From an uncultured Collinsella sp. (GTDB lineage: Bacteria > Actinomycetota > Coriobacteriia > Coriobacteriales > Coriobacteriaceae), in NCBI GenBank assembly GCA_902493375.1, contig CABUPH010000001.1, positions 1-64,000 of the forward strand: a stretch of 64,000 nt of DNA, in the 5' to 3' direction. Positions 1 through 7,706 of the stretch are shown here, in pieces. Position numbers and translations under genes: made by a program. Numbering within the stretch: position 1 is the stretch's first letter; each line of letters begins with the position of its first letter. The notes under the pieces are model-generated. The model worked only from the letters and a program-made list of their open reading frames with translations, ran no database searches and was not told the origin of the DNA.

Positions 1-30
1 CCGCCCGCCGACCTCAAGGCCGTAAACGCA

Positions 31-174
31 GGGAATCCGGGGGCGGGACGGGGGTTTCTCTCCGGAACATTCCGCAGGACGCAAAGAGGCTCCGCAGCGC
101 GAAGCGCGATGCGGAGCCTCTTTGCATGTCCGAGGACGTTCCGGAGAGAAACCCCGTCCCGCCCCCGGATTCCC
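31..174. repeat. Long nested inverted repeat downstream of groEL
   Basis: The outer arms at 31-68 and 138-174 are complementary over about 37 bp with a single G bulge. Inside them a second perfect 16-bp stem (81-96 with 110-125) closes a GC-rich loop that itself contains GCGC-GAA-GCGC. The element begins 26 bp past the groEL stop codon. The inner hairpin could end groEL transcription, although the following T run is short. The outer arms far exceed a normal terminator, so a mobile or structural repeat is likely. Confidence 0.8.
81..125 (-). terminator. Possible groEL transcription terminator
   Basis: A perfect 16-bp stem starting GCAAAGAGGC and ending GCCTCTTTGC lies inside the larger inverted repeat downstream of groEL. 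Read on the minus strand the 3' arm ends in CTCTTTGC, a weak U tract. The position fits a groESL terminator, but the embedding repeat makes the role uncertain. Confidence 0.45.
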
Positions 175-200
175 GGTGGGAGTTCTAGACCTTGTCGGCC

Positions 201-1838
201 TTAGTACATACCGCCGCCCTGCTGACCAGCGGTAGCAGCAGCGATAGCGTCCTCAAGCTGAGTGTTCTTGGGCACATCGGAGACGGTGGCCTCGGTGATG
301 AGAATCAGGCTGGCAACAGAAGCAGCGTTCTGCAGGGTGACGCGGCTGACCTTGACGGGGTCGAGGACGCCCATCTCGATCATGTCGCCCCACTCGCCGT
401 TGGCAGAGTTGAGACCCTGGCCGGCGGGCAGCTCGGCAACCTTGTCGACCACGACAGCGCCCTCAAAGCCAGCGTTCTTGGCGATGGTAGCAACCGGAGC
501 AGTCAGAGCCTTCTTGACGATGTCGACACCGATCTTCTCCTCGGGGTCGTCAATCTCGACAGCATCGAGCGCAGGAGCAGCGTCCATGAAGGCGACGCCG
601 CCGCCAGCGACAATGCCCTCCTCGACAGCAGCGCGGGTTGCCTGCAGGGCGTCCTCGACGCGGTGCTTGATCTCCTTGAGCTCGGACTCGGTAGCAGCGC
701 CGACCTTGATGACGGCAACGCCACCGGAGAGCTTGGCCAGGCGCTCCTGGAGCTTCTCGCGGTCGAAGTCAGAGGTGGTGTTCTCCATCTCGCCCTTGAT
801 CTGAGCGATGCGAGCGTCGATGGCCTCCTTGGAGCCAGCGCCGCCGACGACGACGGTGTTGTCCTTGGAGATGGTGACGGACTTAGCGGTACCGAGCATA
901 TCGGCGGTGATGTCAGCGACCTTCACGCCCAGCTCGTCCAGGGCAGCCTGGCCACCGGTGAGGACGGCGATGTCCTCGAGGATGCGCTTGCGGCGATCGC
1001 CGTAGCCCGGGGCCTTAACGGCGCAGACGTTGAGGGCGCCACGGATCTTGTTGAGGACCAGGGTAGGCAGAGCCTCGCCGTCGATGTCCTCAGCGATGAT
1101 GAGCAGGCCACGGCCAGCGCGCTGGACAGCCTCGAGAACGGGCATGATGTCCTGAACGCTGGAGATCTTCTGGTCGGTGATGAGGATGTACGGATCCTTC
1201 ATCACGGCCTCCATGCGGTCGTTGTCCGTGACGAAGTAAGCGGAGACATAGCCCTTGTCGAACTGCATGCCCTCGACAGTGTCGATGGTGATGTCGAACG
1301 TCTGGGAATCCTCGACGGTGATGACGCCGTCCTTGCCCACGACCTCCATGGCCTCGGCAATCTTCTCGCCGACCTCGGGGTCACCGGCGGAGATGGTACC
1401 GACGGAAGCGATCTGCTCCTTGGTCTCGACCGGCTTGGCCTGCTTCTTCATCTCGGCGACGGCGGCGTTAACGGCCTTGTCGATGCCGCGACGGATGGCC
1501 AGCGGGTTGGCGCCAGCGGCGACGTTGCGCAGACCGTCGTTGACGATGGCCTGGGCGAGCAAGGTTGCGGTGGTGGTGCCGTCACCCACGGTGTCGTTGG
1601 TCTTGGTGGCGACCTCCTTCACCAGCTGAGCGCCCATGTTCTCGATGTTGTCCTCGAGCTCGATCTCCTTGGCGACGGAAACGCCGTCGTTGGTGATGGT
1701 CGGAGCACCGAACGTGCGCTGCAGCGCAACGTAGCGACCCTTGGGGCCCATGGTGACGGTAACGGCGTCGGCCAGAGTGTTGACGCCCTTGGCAAGCTTA
1801 GCGCGGGCATCGGTGTTGAACGTAATGTTCTTTGCCAT
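201..1838 (-). CDS. groL: Chaperonin GroEL (Hsp60)
   Basis: This is the 60-kDa chaperonin subunit, which forms the double-ring cytosolic folding chamber capped by GroES and driven by ATP. The 545-residue length is typical. The nucleotide-binding signatures are visible: MGPKGR at residues 30-35 and VGDGTTTATLL starting at 84. The C-terminal tail is short, ending GQQGGGMY with one GGM unit rather than a long Gly-Met repeat. The ATG at 1838 follows a purine-rich TTTGGAGGATT ribosome binding site. The gene lies 96 bp downstream of groES on the same strand, so the pair is an operon. Identification is essentially certain. Confidence 0.98.
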   Translation of the reverse strand: MAKNITFNTDARAKLAKGVNTLADAVTVTMGPKGRYVALQRTFGAPTITNDGVSVAKEIELEDNIENMGAQLVKEVATKTNDTVGDGTTTATLLAQAIVNDGLRNVAAGANPLAIRRGIDKAVNAAVAEMKKQAKPVETKEQIASVGTISAGDPEVGEKIAEAMEVVGKDGVITVEDSQTFDITIDTVEGMQFDKGYVSAYFVTDNDRMEAVMKDPYILITDQKISSVQDIMPVLEAVQRAGRGLLIIAEDIDGEALPTLVLNKIRGALNVCAVKAPGYGDRRKRILEDIAVLTGGQAALDELGVKVADITADMLGTAKSVTISKDNTVVVGGAGSKEAIDARIAQIKGEMENTTSDFDREKLQERLAKLSGGVAVIKVGAATESELKEIKHRVEDALQATRAAVEEGIVAGGGVAFMDAAPALDAVEIDDPEEKIGVDIVKKALTAPVATIAKNAGFEGAVVVDKVAELPAGQGLNSANGEWGDMIEMGVLDPVKVSRVTLQNAASVASLILITEATVSDVPKNTQLEDAIAAATAGQQGGGMY

Positions 1839-1934
1839 GGTAGGTAATCCTCCAAAAGAAATGTGACTCGCGTCGCCGCTTCCGAGTCCTATGCGACGGG
1901 CGCGTTCAAAGACGAATCAGAGATTCTGACGAGA

Positions 1935-2228
1935 CTAGGCCTCGACGACAGCGTAGATGTCGTCGGCGCGCATCAGCAGATACTTCTCGCCGTCGACCTT
2001 GACCTCGTTGCCACCGAACTTACCGTAGATGACAACGTCACCGACCTTGACGTCCATGGGGATGCGCTCACCCTTGTCGTTGACCTTGCCGGCGCCAACG
2101 GCAACGATGGTGCCGCGCTGCGGCTTCTCCTGAGCGTTGCTGGCGATATACAGACCGGAAGCGGTCTTCTGCTCGGCCTCGTCGGGCTTGACCAGAACAC
2201 GATCTGCAAGCGGCTTCAAAGACGACAT
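1935..2228 (-). CDS. groS: Co-chaperonin GroES (Hsp10)
   Basis: The 97-residue protein is the heptameric lid of the GroEL chamber. It starts with the family-typical LKPLADRVLVKP and carries the flexible mobile loop around residues 18-35 (TASGLYIASNAQ) that contacts GroEL. VGDVVIYGKFGG and the terminal DDIYAVVE are also conserved. The start is set by a strong AAGGAGGAGACAAGC site. It is the first gene of the groESL operon. A GC-rich hairpin lies in the leader at about 2251-2269, and an imperfect inverted repeat lies further upstream at 2356-2378. Confidence 0.98.
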   Translation of the reverse strand: MSSLKPLADRVLVKPDEAEQKTASGLYIASNAQEKPQRGTIVAVGAGKVNDKGERIPMDVKVGDVVIYGKFGGNEVKVDGEKYLLMRADDIYAVVEA

Positions 2229-2250
2229 GCTTGTCTCCTCCTTTTTGGGC

Positions 2251-2378
2251 CGCGCGGTTATACCGCGCGAATTAACCCTTTTTGTTTGCGTACGCGTTGA
2301 ATGGTACCCACGAATGGCGGGTTATACAACACGGAGTCAAAAAATCTTATTTTTTGGCACTTAGATTTTCTGAATGCC
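2251..2378 (-). promoter_or_regulatory. groESL leader and possible operator
   Basis: Between groES and the divergent gene there is a leader hairpin CGCGCGGT-TAT-ACCGCGCG (about 2251-2269). An imperfect inverted repeat lies at 2356-2378: GGCATTCAG and CTAAGTGCC on the minus strand, separated by 5 bases with 7 of 9 positions matching. I do not see a canonical CIRCE element (TTAGCACTC-N9-GAGTGCTAA). A regulatory role is inferred from position only. Confidence 0.3.
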
Positions 2379-2511
2379 GGGGGATAACTTGTGCGCGGCG
2401 CCAAGGCGGACCGGAAAGCATGAAGTTTTAGCGCGGCAACTTTGTGAATCAGCTTCTCAAGACTACAATCCTCCAGATGAAATATGCCCAGATGAGAGGA
2501 AGGGAGGGCAG

Positions 2512-2880
2512 ATGACTGATGAGCTGAGCACCTCGGCATGGCGAGATATAGCACCGAATCGCGATGCACGCGACTCCATGCCGCCCGTTCGCACTCGCCT
2601 GCTCGCCCTGGCTCTCGTCTTCGCCCTTCTCACGGTAACCATCCTCTCCCCCATCGCAGCCGCCCATGAGTTGCATCATGACTGCACCGGCGCGGGCTGC
2701 ACCATCTGCGCCGAGCTCACCGGTAATCTGTCGATCGCCCGTGGCGGTGACACCGTCCCCGTGGGCGCGACATCGTTCATCACCCTCTTGCTGATCTCCG
2801 CCCTCGCCGTCATCGGCACCGAGCGATCTTCATATACCCCGGTCACCCTATTATCCCTCAGGGTCCGTCTGGACGATTAA
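2512..2880 (+). CDS. Small Cys/His-rich membrane protein, zinc-locus associated
   Basis: The 122-residue protein has a hydrophobic segment at about residues 29-50 ending in an AAAHE signal-like site. It is followed by the cluster HELHHDCTGAGCTIC, and a second hydrophobic stretch lies near 88-103. Small proteins with an HDC-x-G-x-x-C-x-I-C motif occur beside zinc ABC transporter genes in Gram-positive bacteria, so a metal-related envelope role is plausible but unproven. The ATG at 2512 follows AAGGGAGGGCAG. An in-frame extension back to 2374 lacks a comparable ribosome binding site. The next sequence downstream is a remnant of a zinc-binding lipoprotein gene, which supports the link. Confidence 0.65.
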   Translation: MTDELSTSAWRDIAPNRDARDSMPPVRTRLLALALVFALLTVTILSPIAAAHELHHDCTGAGCTICAELTGNLSIARGGDTVPVGATSFITLLLISALAVIGTERSSYTPVTLLSLRVRLDD

Positions 2881-2978
2881 CGGCTCCCAATTGAATCAAA
2901 TAGCTACCGCGTGCCACAGCGGCATCGCCTTCGGCCGTCGGCACCCCGGCACAACCGTTTTCAATTCAGAAGCAATCT

Positions 2979-3214
2979 ATGAACAACCGAATCTACCGTC
3001 GCCATCCCAAGCGGCGCCCTATTCGTCACCGTGGCCCCATGGCGGCGGCATATATGTCCCTTGTAAGTGCGGTCTTTGCTCTCGCCGCTTCTGACGACAA
3101 TGCGTCCAGCTCGACCCCGTCGAGGGACTCACTGACAAACAGCTTAAAGCCGGCGAGGATTACCCGCCCATCATGAACGACAACCTGGAGAAGCTCGTGA
3201 AGACGCTGAACTAG
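2979..3214 (+). pseudogene. Deletion remnant of zinc ABC transporter binding protein (znuA type)
   Basis: The 5' part encodes a basic start and a signal-peptide-like stretch (SLVSAVFALAAS, frame starting at 2979). From about 3100 a different frame reads QLDPVEGLTDKQLKAGEDY followed by IMNDNLEKLVKTLN and a stop at 3212-3214, which resembles the C-terminal end of ZnuA/AdcA-type zinc-binding lipoproteins. The roughly 250 residues of metal-binding domain between them are absent. The simplest reading is an internal out-of-frame deletion that also removed the expected permease and ATPase genes, because the LtaS-like gene starts 18 bp later. The family assignment rests on the short C-terminal segment and the neighbouring Cys/His protein. 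Confidence 0.55.
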
Positions 3215-3232
3215 GAGTAAGGAACAGAGACG

Positions 3233-5296
3233 ATGAAGATGAGCATGAAGGATCTGAAAAGCTGGATGACCGACCATCCCTACCCCCGTACGCTGGCAAC
3301 GATCGGCGGCGCATCGATATGCTCGATGCTCGCCCTCGAGCTGCCCTCCAACCATGAGCTATGGAAGATGCAGCCCGGACCGGCGCTTTTGGAGCTTTTG
3401 CTCATCTTCTGCTTCTTGTGCCTGTTGTTCTATCTGCCGCACCGCCGTAAGACCCCCGCAATCGTGGGCATCGCTGCGCTCGCCAGCATCGGTATCGCCG
3501 AGTACTTCGTAATCACGTTCAAATCGATGCCCATCCAACCCGGAGACCTGTTCGCCCTCTCGACCGCTGCGACTGTCGCCGGCAGCTACACCTATGAGCT
3601 CAGCACTTTCTGCTTCATGGGGCTTGCCGCCGCGGCCTTGGGAATCGCGCTTATCGTCCTCATTCCGCGTGATGCATGTGGGCGACCGCCGCGCCGCGCA
3701 TCGGAAACGTCCCCCGAGCCCATCGACCATGCGATGTCTGCGTCCTTGAAATCGAAGGACCCAAAGGCGTCTCCGGCAACCGAGGGGACATCGACAGCGC
3801 CGAGGGAGCATCCAGTCGCAAGCAAATCCAGGCTCCCCCTCTCCGTTGACCGTCGTACCGCACTTGTTGCCGGAGCCGTGCTGGGGGCGCAGGCCTTCAT
3901 CAGCTATTACGACACCTTGGGCATCAAGCTTCATACCTGGAAGCCCCTCGAAAGCTATTACAGTCAGGGGTTTCTCCCCACCTTCATTTCGAGCGCGCAA
4001 AAAATGGTGCCGCCTAAACCCAAGCACTACAAGAGCGGTGAGGCCTCGGCGATCATCAAGCGCCTTGCCGCGCGCTGGAACGCGGGCACGAACGGCATCG
4101 CCGACCCCTCCCGTGCCGCTGCCGTCGAACAGTTTGACCAGCTCAAGCCCTCAGTCATCTGCATCATGAACGAGTCCTTCGCCGACCTTTCAATCTTTAA
4201 CGAACTGGGCTGTGGCTATAAGGGGCCCGAGCGCTTCAAAGCCATCGACAACGCGCTTCTGCAGGGAGTGAGCTACATGAGCGCCTTCGGTGCCGGCACC
4301 TGTAACAGCGAGTTCGAGTTCTTAACCGGACACTCCATGGCATTCCTGGGCGCTGGCGTCTACCCGTTCATGACCTACAACCTGGCCCCGAGCGAGAACC
4401 TCGCCCGTCAGTTCAAGAGACTCGGCTATCGCACCGTGGCCATGCACCCCAACCACGCCACCAACTGGAATCGCGAGAACGTCTTCGCGGACATGGGATT
4501 CGACGAGTTCCTCTCGATCGAGGACTTCGCCGGCGCACCCGAGCTCTGCCGCAAGGTCACCGACGCCGCCACCTACGACAAGTGCCTCGAGGTACTAAAG
4601 CAGAGCGACCAGCCGATCTTCATCCACGACGTGACGATGCAAAACCACTCCGCCTATGACACGGGCTTGGTGCCCACCGACCAGCAACTGTACCTTGCCG
4701 TCGAAGGTGTGTCCGACAAAGTTATCACCTGGACCAATGAATACTGCTCGCTCATGGAAGCGTCCGATGCCGCCTTCGCCGCCTTCCTGGAAAAGCTGCG
4801 TGATCTCGACCGCCCCGTCGTCGTGGTGATGTACGGCGACCACCAGCCGTTCTTCACCGACCGCTACAACGACCTCTACTTTACCGATGAGGACGATGCC
4901 ACCCATACCGAGCGCATCTGGCAGACACGCTATGTGGTCTGGGCGAACTACGATGTCGCCGGCAACGCACAAACGAGTGGGGAACTCAACACAAGCATCA
5001 ATAACGTCGGTGCACTCGCACTCAATGCCATCGGCGCCCCGCTCACCGCCTACCAACGCGCACGCTTGCAAAACCGAGCGCACATGCCGGCGATAAACGT
5101 GGTGGGGGCGCAGGATGTGCGCGGCGTTTGGTATACAGCCGAGGCCAAGAACGTTCCCGCCAAGACCGCTAATGCGCGCGATCGGCTGGACCGCATGCAA
5201 TATCGTAAGCTCTTCGACCACGAAGGCTCGGTCTTTGCCACCCATAAGCAGACGGCCGCCAACGAAACCGACCCCAACGCAGCTCCGGGAGCCTAG
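3233..5296 (+). CDS. LTA synthase-like membrane sulfatase-fold protein
   Basis: The 687-residue protein has the LtaS layout. About four N-terminal membrane segments lie at residues 22-140, then a Pro/Ser-rich linker (about 145-200), a further hydrophobic segment near 205-220, and a large extracellular alkaline-phosphatase/sulfatase domain. Catalytic-type residues are visible: NESFADLS from N313, the nucleophile threonine T356 in GTCNSE, HPNHATNWNRE, and GDHQPFF with D536 and H537. Such enzymes transfer glycerol- or other polyol-phosphate from lipids to build envelope polymers. The substrate here cannot be told. The ATG follows a GGAGTAAGGAA site. The gene sits directly after the zinc lipoprotein remnant. 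Confidence 0.85.
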   Translation: MKMSMKDLKSWMTDHPYPRTLATIGGASICSMLALELPSNHELWKMQPGPALLELLLIFCFLCLLFYLPHRRKTPAIVGIAALASIGIAEYFVITFKSMPIQPGDLFALSTAATVAGSYTYELSTFCFMGLAAAALGIALIVLIPRDACGRPPRRASETSPEPIDHAMSASLKSKDPKASPATEGTSTAPREHPVASKSRLPLSVDRRTALVAGAVLGAQAFISYYDTLGIKLHTWKPLESYYSQGFLPTFISSAQKMVPPKPKHYKSGEASAIIKRLAARWNAGTNGIADPSRAAAVEQFDQLKPSVICIMNESFADLSIFNELGCGYKGPERFKAIDNALLQGVSYMSAFGAGTCNSEFEFLTGHSMAFLGAGVYPFMTYNLAPSENLARQFKRLGYRTVAMHPNHATNWNRENVFADMGFDEFLSIEDFAGAPELCRKVTDAATYDKCLEVLKQSDQPIFIHDVTMQNHSAYDTGLVPTDQQLYLAVEGVSDKVITWTNEYCSLMEASDAAFAAFLEKLRDLDRPVVVVMYGDHQPFFTDRYNDLYFTDEDDATHTERIWQTRYVVWANYDVAGNAQTSGELNTSINNVGALALNAIGAPLTAYQRARLQNRAHMPAINVVGAQDVRGVWYTAEAKNVPAKTANARDRLDRMQYRKLFDHEGSVFATHKQTAANETDPNAAPGA

Positions 5297-5836
5297 GGTT
5301 GACCAATCTCGGGCCCGGCATTCAGAAAAGTCAGTGCAGCAAAATGGCGATGCGGATAGCGACATGGGCATGGTTTTCGTTGCGCGCACGGGTCCCCTGG
5401 GGAGCACCGTGCATTTTTGGGAGTTTTCAGCAGGCCGGAACAAATGCATACGCACCGGGCGCATCTAATTAGTCCCATGGTAGCCTTCAGCCGGCGATTT
5501 GGGTCGGCAGACAGGCCTCGTCGAGACAAACAAGCATGCTTCGCGCCGCGCCGGACCCCAAAATGACGTCAATCTCCGCAACGTTACTCAGCCGCAGCGG
5601 CACCGGCAGAGCTCGCGGTGCTGAATACTCCGTTTTTTGCACGGCACGGGCGGGGGTACATCAGGATCAGGAAGGACATCCCAGCCTTTTTATGCAATCT
5701 GTAATGGGAAGTATGCAAAACACCAAGAGATAGCATTGCTGGTGTCCAAATTGAGCGCGGGGCAGCAGCACCTCCACCCTGCGCCCAAATCCATCAGAGC
5801 GGGGACGCTCCTAACACATCCTCACCGGCAAACAAA
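5297..5836. other. Gene-free stretch, no assigned function
   Basis: About 540 bp without a convincing gene. Short open frames exist on both strands but lack ribosome binding sites and recognisable domains. I see no large palindrome or direct repeat here. It may hold decayed coding sequence. The far end contains the terminator of the amidohydrolase gene. Confidence 0.4.
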
Positions 5837-5878
5837 CGCGGCTCGAGCGCCATCCCAAAATTGGCTGCCCGAGCCGCG
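5837..5878 (-). terminator. Terminator of the amidohydrolase gene
   Basis: A perfect 9-bp stem CGCGGCTCG/CGAGCCGCG (5837-5845 with 5870-5878) lies 22 bp past the stop codon of the minus-strand amidohydrolase. On that strand it is followed by TTTGTTTG. This matches an intrinsic terminator with a long loop. Confidence 0.65.
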
Positions 5879-5900
5879 CTTAACGGTACGGCATGAATAC

Positions 5901-7538
5901 TTAGCGCTCGTGAATCAAGTTGCCTGCCAGGTAGGTGGCCTGAACCTTGGTGACCTGGAGCTCTTGGGGGTCGATGGTGAGCGGGTTTTGGTCCAGGACT
6001 ACCAGATCGGCGTATTTGCCGGGCTCCAGGCTGCCGAGGTTTTGCTCGTCGCCCGCTGCGTACGCGCTGCCAAGCGTGTAGTTGCGCAGGGCCGTTGCCG
6101 CGTCGATACGCTCGCTCGGCAACCAGCCGCCCTCGGGCCAGTGGCTGCGGGGGTCCTGGCGCGTGATAGCCGTGTAGAGCACATTCATGCTGGTAACGGG
6201 CGTAATAGGGCTGTCGGTACCGAAGGCTTGGCGAATGCCGCGCTGCTTATAGGTCGCAAACGGCCACATGATGCGGCTGCGCTCCAAGCCCAGGTCGCGC
6301 TCCGGACCACCCGGGTCGAGCGTGATATGGCAGGGTTGACTCGAGGCAATGACGTTGAGCTTGCGCAGACGATCGATATCCTCGGGCAGCAGATTCTCCA
6401 AATGCTCAAGCGTATTATGGCCATGCTGGGGCAAGCCGTAGAGCTTTGCCGCCTCCTCGAAGATATCGAGTGCGGCATGGATGGCGCCGTCGCCGATAAC
6501 GTGGATGCGCACGGTGTGGCCGCGCTCGGCTGCCGCCAGAACCAGCTTGCGCATGCGCTCGGCGGGAACTGTCAGACGACCCTGGTCGCCCGGGAAGCGC
6601 GGGTTGGTATAGGACTCAGTGAGGTATGCGGTATGCTCGCTCGACACGCCGTCGAAGAACTGCTTAAAGCCCGGCGCCGAGAGCAACGCATTGTTTGCGT
6701 AGCGGGTCTGGAGTTCTTCCAAGCGCGATTGGTCATCCAACAGCGTGGGGAACAGGTGGGCGCGAATGCCCAACTTGCCGCTCGCCTGAAGCTTGTCGTA
6801 GACGTCGTCGCGGATAAAGTCGCAGCCCGGCATGGGCATGAGCGACATGTCGCAAATCGAGGTAATGCCTTGCTCGGCCATGCGTTTCATTTGGTCGGCA
6901 TACGCGCTCGCGATGCGATCTTCGCCCAGCCACTCAAGGCAGCGCGGCAGCAGCTGCATGGCAGCCGCCTCGTGAGCGATACCCGTGAGCTCGCCGTTTG
7001 CGTCCTTGTCGTAGCTGCCGCCCGCTGGCGGCTCGCTGTCGCGTGTGACGCCGAGCGCCTCGAGTGCGCGACTGTTGAGCCACAGCGTGTGCCCGTCGCC
7101 CGAATACATAACGCAGGGACGATCGGGGAATGCCGCATCGAGCGACGCCTTGGTAGGATGCTCGGGCGGGTCCCAACGATAGTCGCGCCAGCCCTGCGAC
7201 ACAACCCAAGCGTCGTCGGGCAGGTCCTGGGAAAACTCGAGCGCGTGCTGTACCAGCGCCGCCTCGGACGTGCCCATATCCATGAGCATGTACGGCGAGG
7301 AACCGACCGAGGTATGGAAGAAGTGCAGATGAGCGTCATGGAAACCGGGGCAGACAAACTGCTCACCGTAGTCGATAACCGACGTGGCGGCAGGCGCGGC
7401 GGCAATCACGTCATCGGGCGCACCGACTGCGACGATACGGTCGCCTGCGATGGCAATCGCCAGCTCGCGGGCGGTATCGATGCCGTCTTGCGCGGTAAAG
7501 ACGTTCTTGGAGCGGATAATCCGATCGATATGTTGCAT
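5901..7538 (-). CDS. YtcJ-type amidohydrolase
   Basis: This is a metal-dependent amidohydrolase of the YtcJ/amidohydrolase-3 group, about 545 residues. The metal-binding GFHDAHLHF motif is at residues 65-73 (H70 and H72). Further conserved elements are VRIHVIGDGAIHAALDIF, HLENLLPEDIDRL, AFGTDSPITPVTSMN and a C-terminal GSLEPGKYADLVVLDQNP. The last is typical of amidohydrolases whose small beta domain closes with the C-terminus. The true substrate is unknown for most members. The start is ambiguous between ATGs at 7538, 7544 and 7550; 7538 is preferred because a GGGG ribosome site lies at proper spacing. It is divergent from the M20 hydrolase, from which it is 168 bp away. Confidence 0.88.
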   Translation of the reverse strand: MQHIDRIIRSKNVFTAQDGIDTARELAIAIAGDRIVAVGAPDDVIAAAPAATSVIDYGEQFVCPGFHDAHLHFFHTSVGSSPYMLMDMGTSEAALVQHALEFSQDLPDDAWVVSQGWRDYRWDPPEHPTKASLDAAFPDRPCVMYSGDGHTLWLNSRALEALGVTRDSEPPAGGSYDKDANGELTGIAHEAAAMQLLPRCLEWLGEDRIASAYADQMKRMAEQGITSICDMSLMPMPGCDFIRDDVYDKLQASGKLGIRAHLFPTLLDDQSRLEELQTRYANNALLSAPGFKQFFDGVSSEHTAYLTESYTNPRFPGDQGRLTVPAERMRKLVLAAAERGHTVRIHVIGDGAIHAALDIFEEAAKLYGLPQHGHNTLEHLENLLPEDIDRLRKLNVIASSQPCHITLDPGGPERDLGLERSRIMWPFATYKQRGIRQAFGTDSPITPVTSMNVLYTAITRQDPRSHWPEGGWLPSERIDAATALRNYTLGSAYAAGDEQNLGSLEPGKYADLVVLDQNPLTIDPQELQVTKVQATYLAGNLIHER

Positions 7539-7706
7539 GGGCATCCCCATCTCTGGCAGGAAATTCAACACCCCCGAGTGTACTCCCCCGCCCTTGTAAC
7601 AAAACCCCAAGCGGCAAACGGCAACTTTACCAGCCCTAGCGGCAGGTGGCATACTGGAGAGAGCCTGTACGATTTTGCGATCAACCCAGCAAGGAGCAAA
7701 TCGACC

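Noticed and set aside
192..1847. 551-codon plus-strand open frame opposite groEL
   Set aside because: It mirrors groEL over its whole length and encodes Leu/Asp/Gly-rich sequence without a ribosome site or domain. It results from high third-position GC.
5637..7706. In-frame extension that would make the M20 protein 1177 residues
   Set aside because: The extension is antisense to the amidohydrolase gene, and the M20 fold starts right after the strong ribosome site at 7690-7706.
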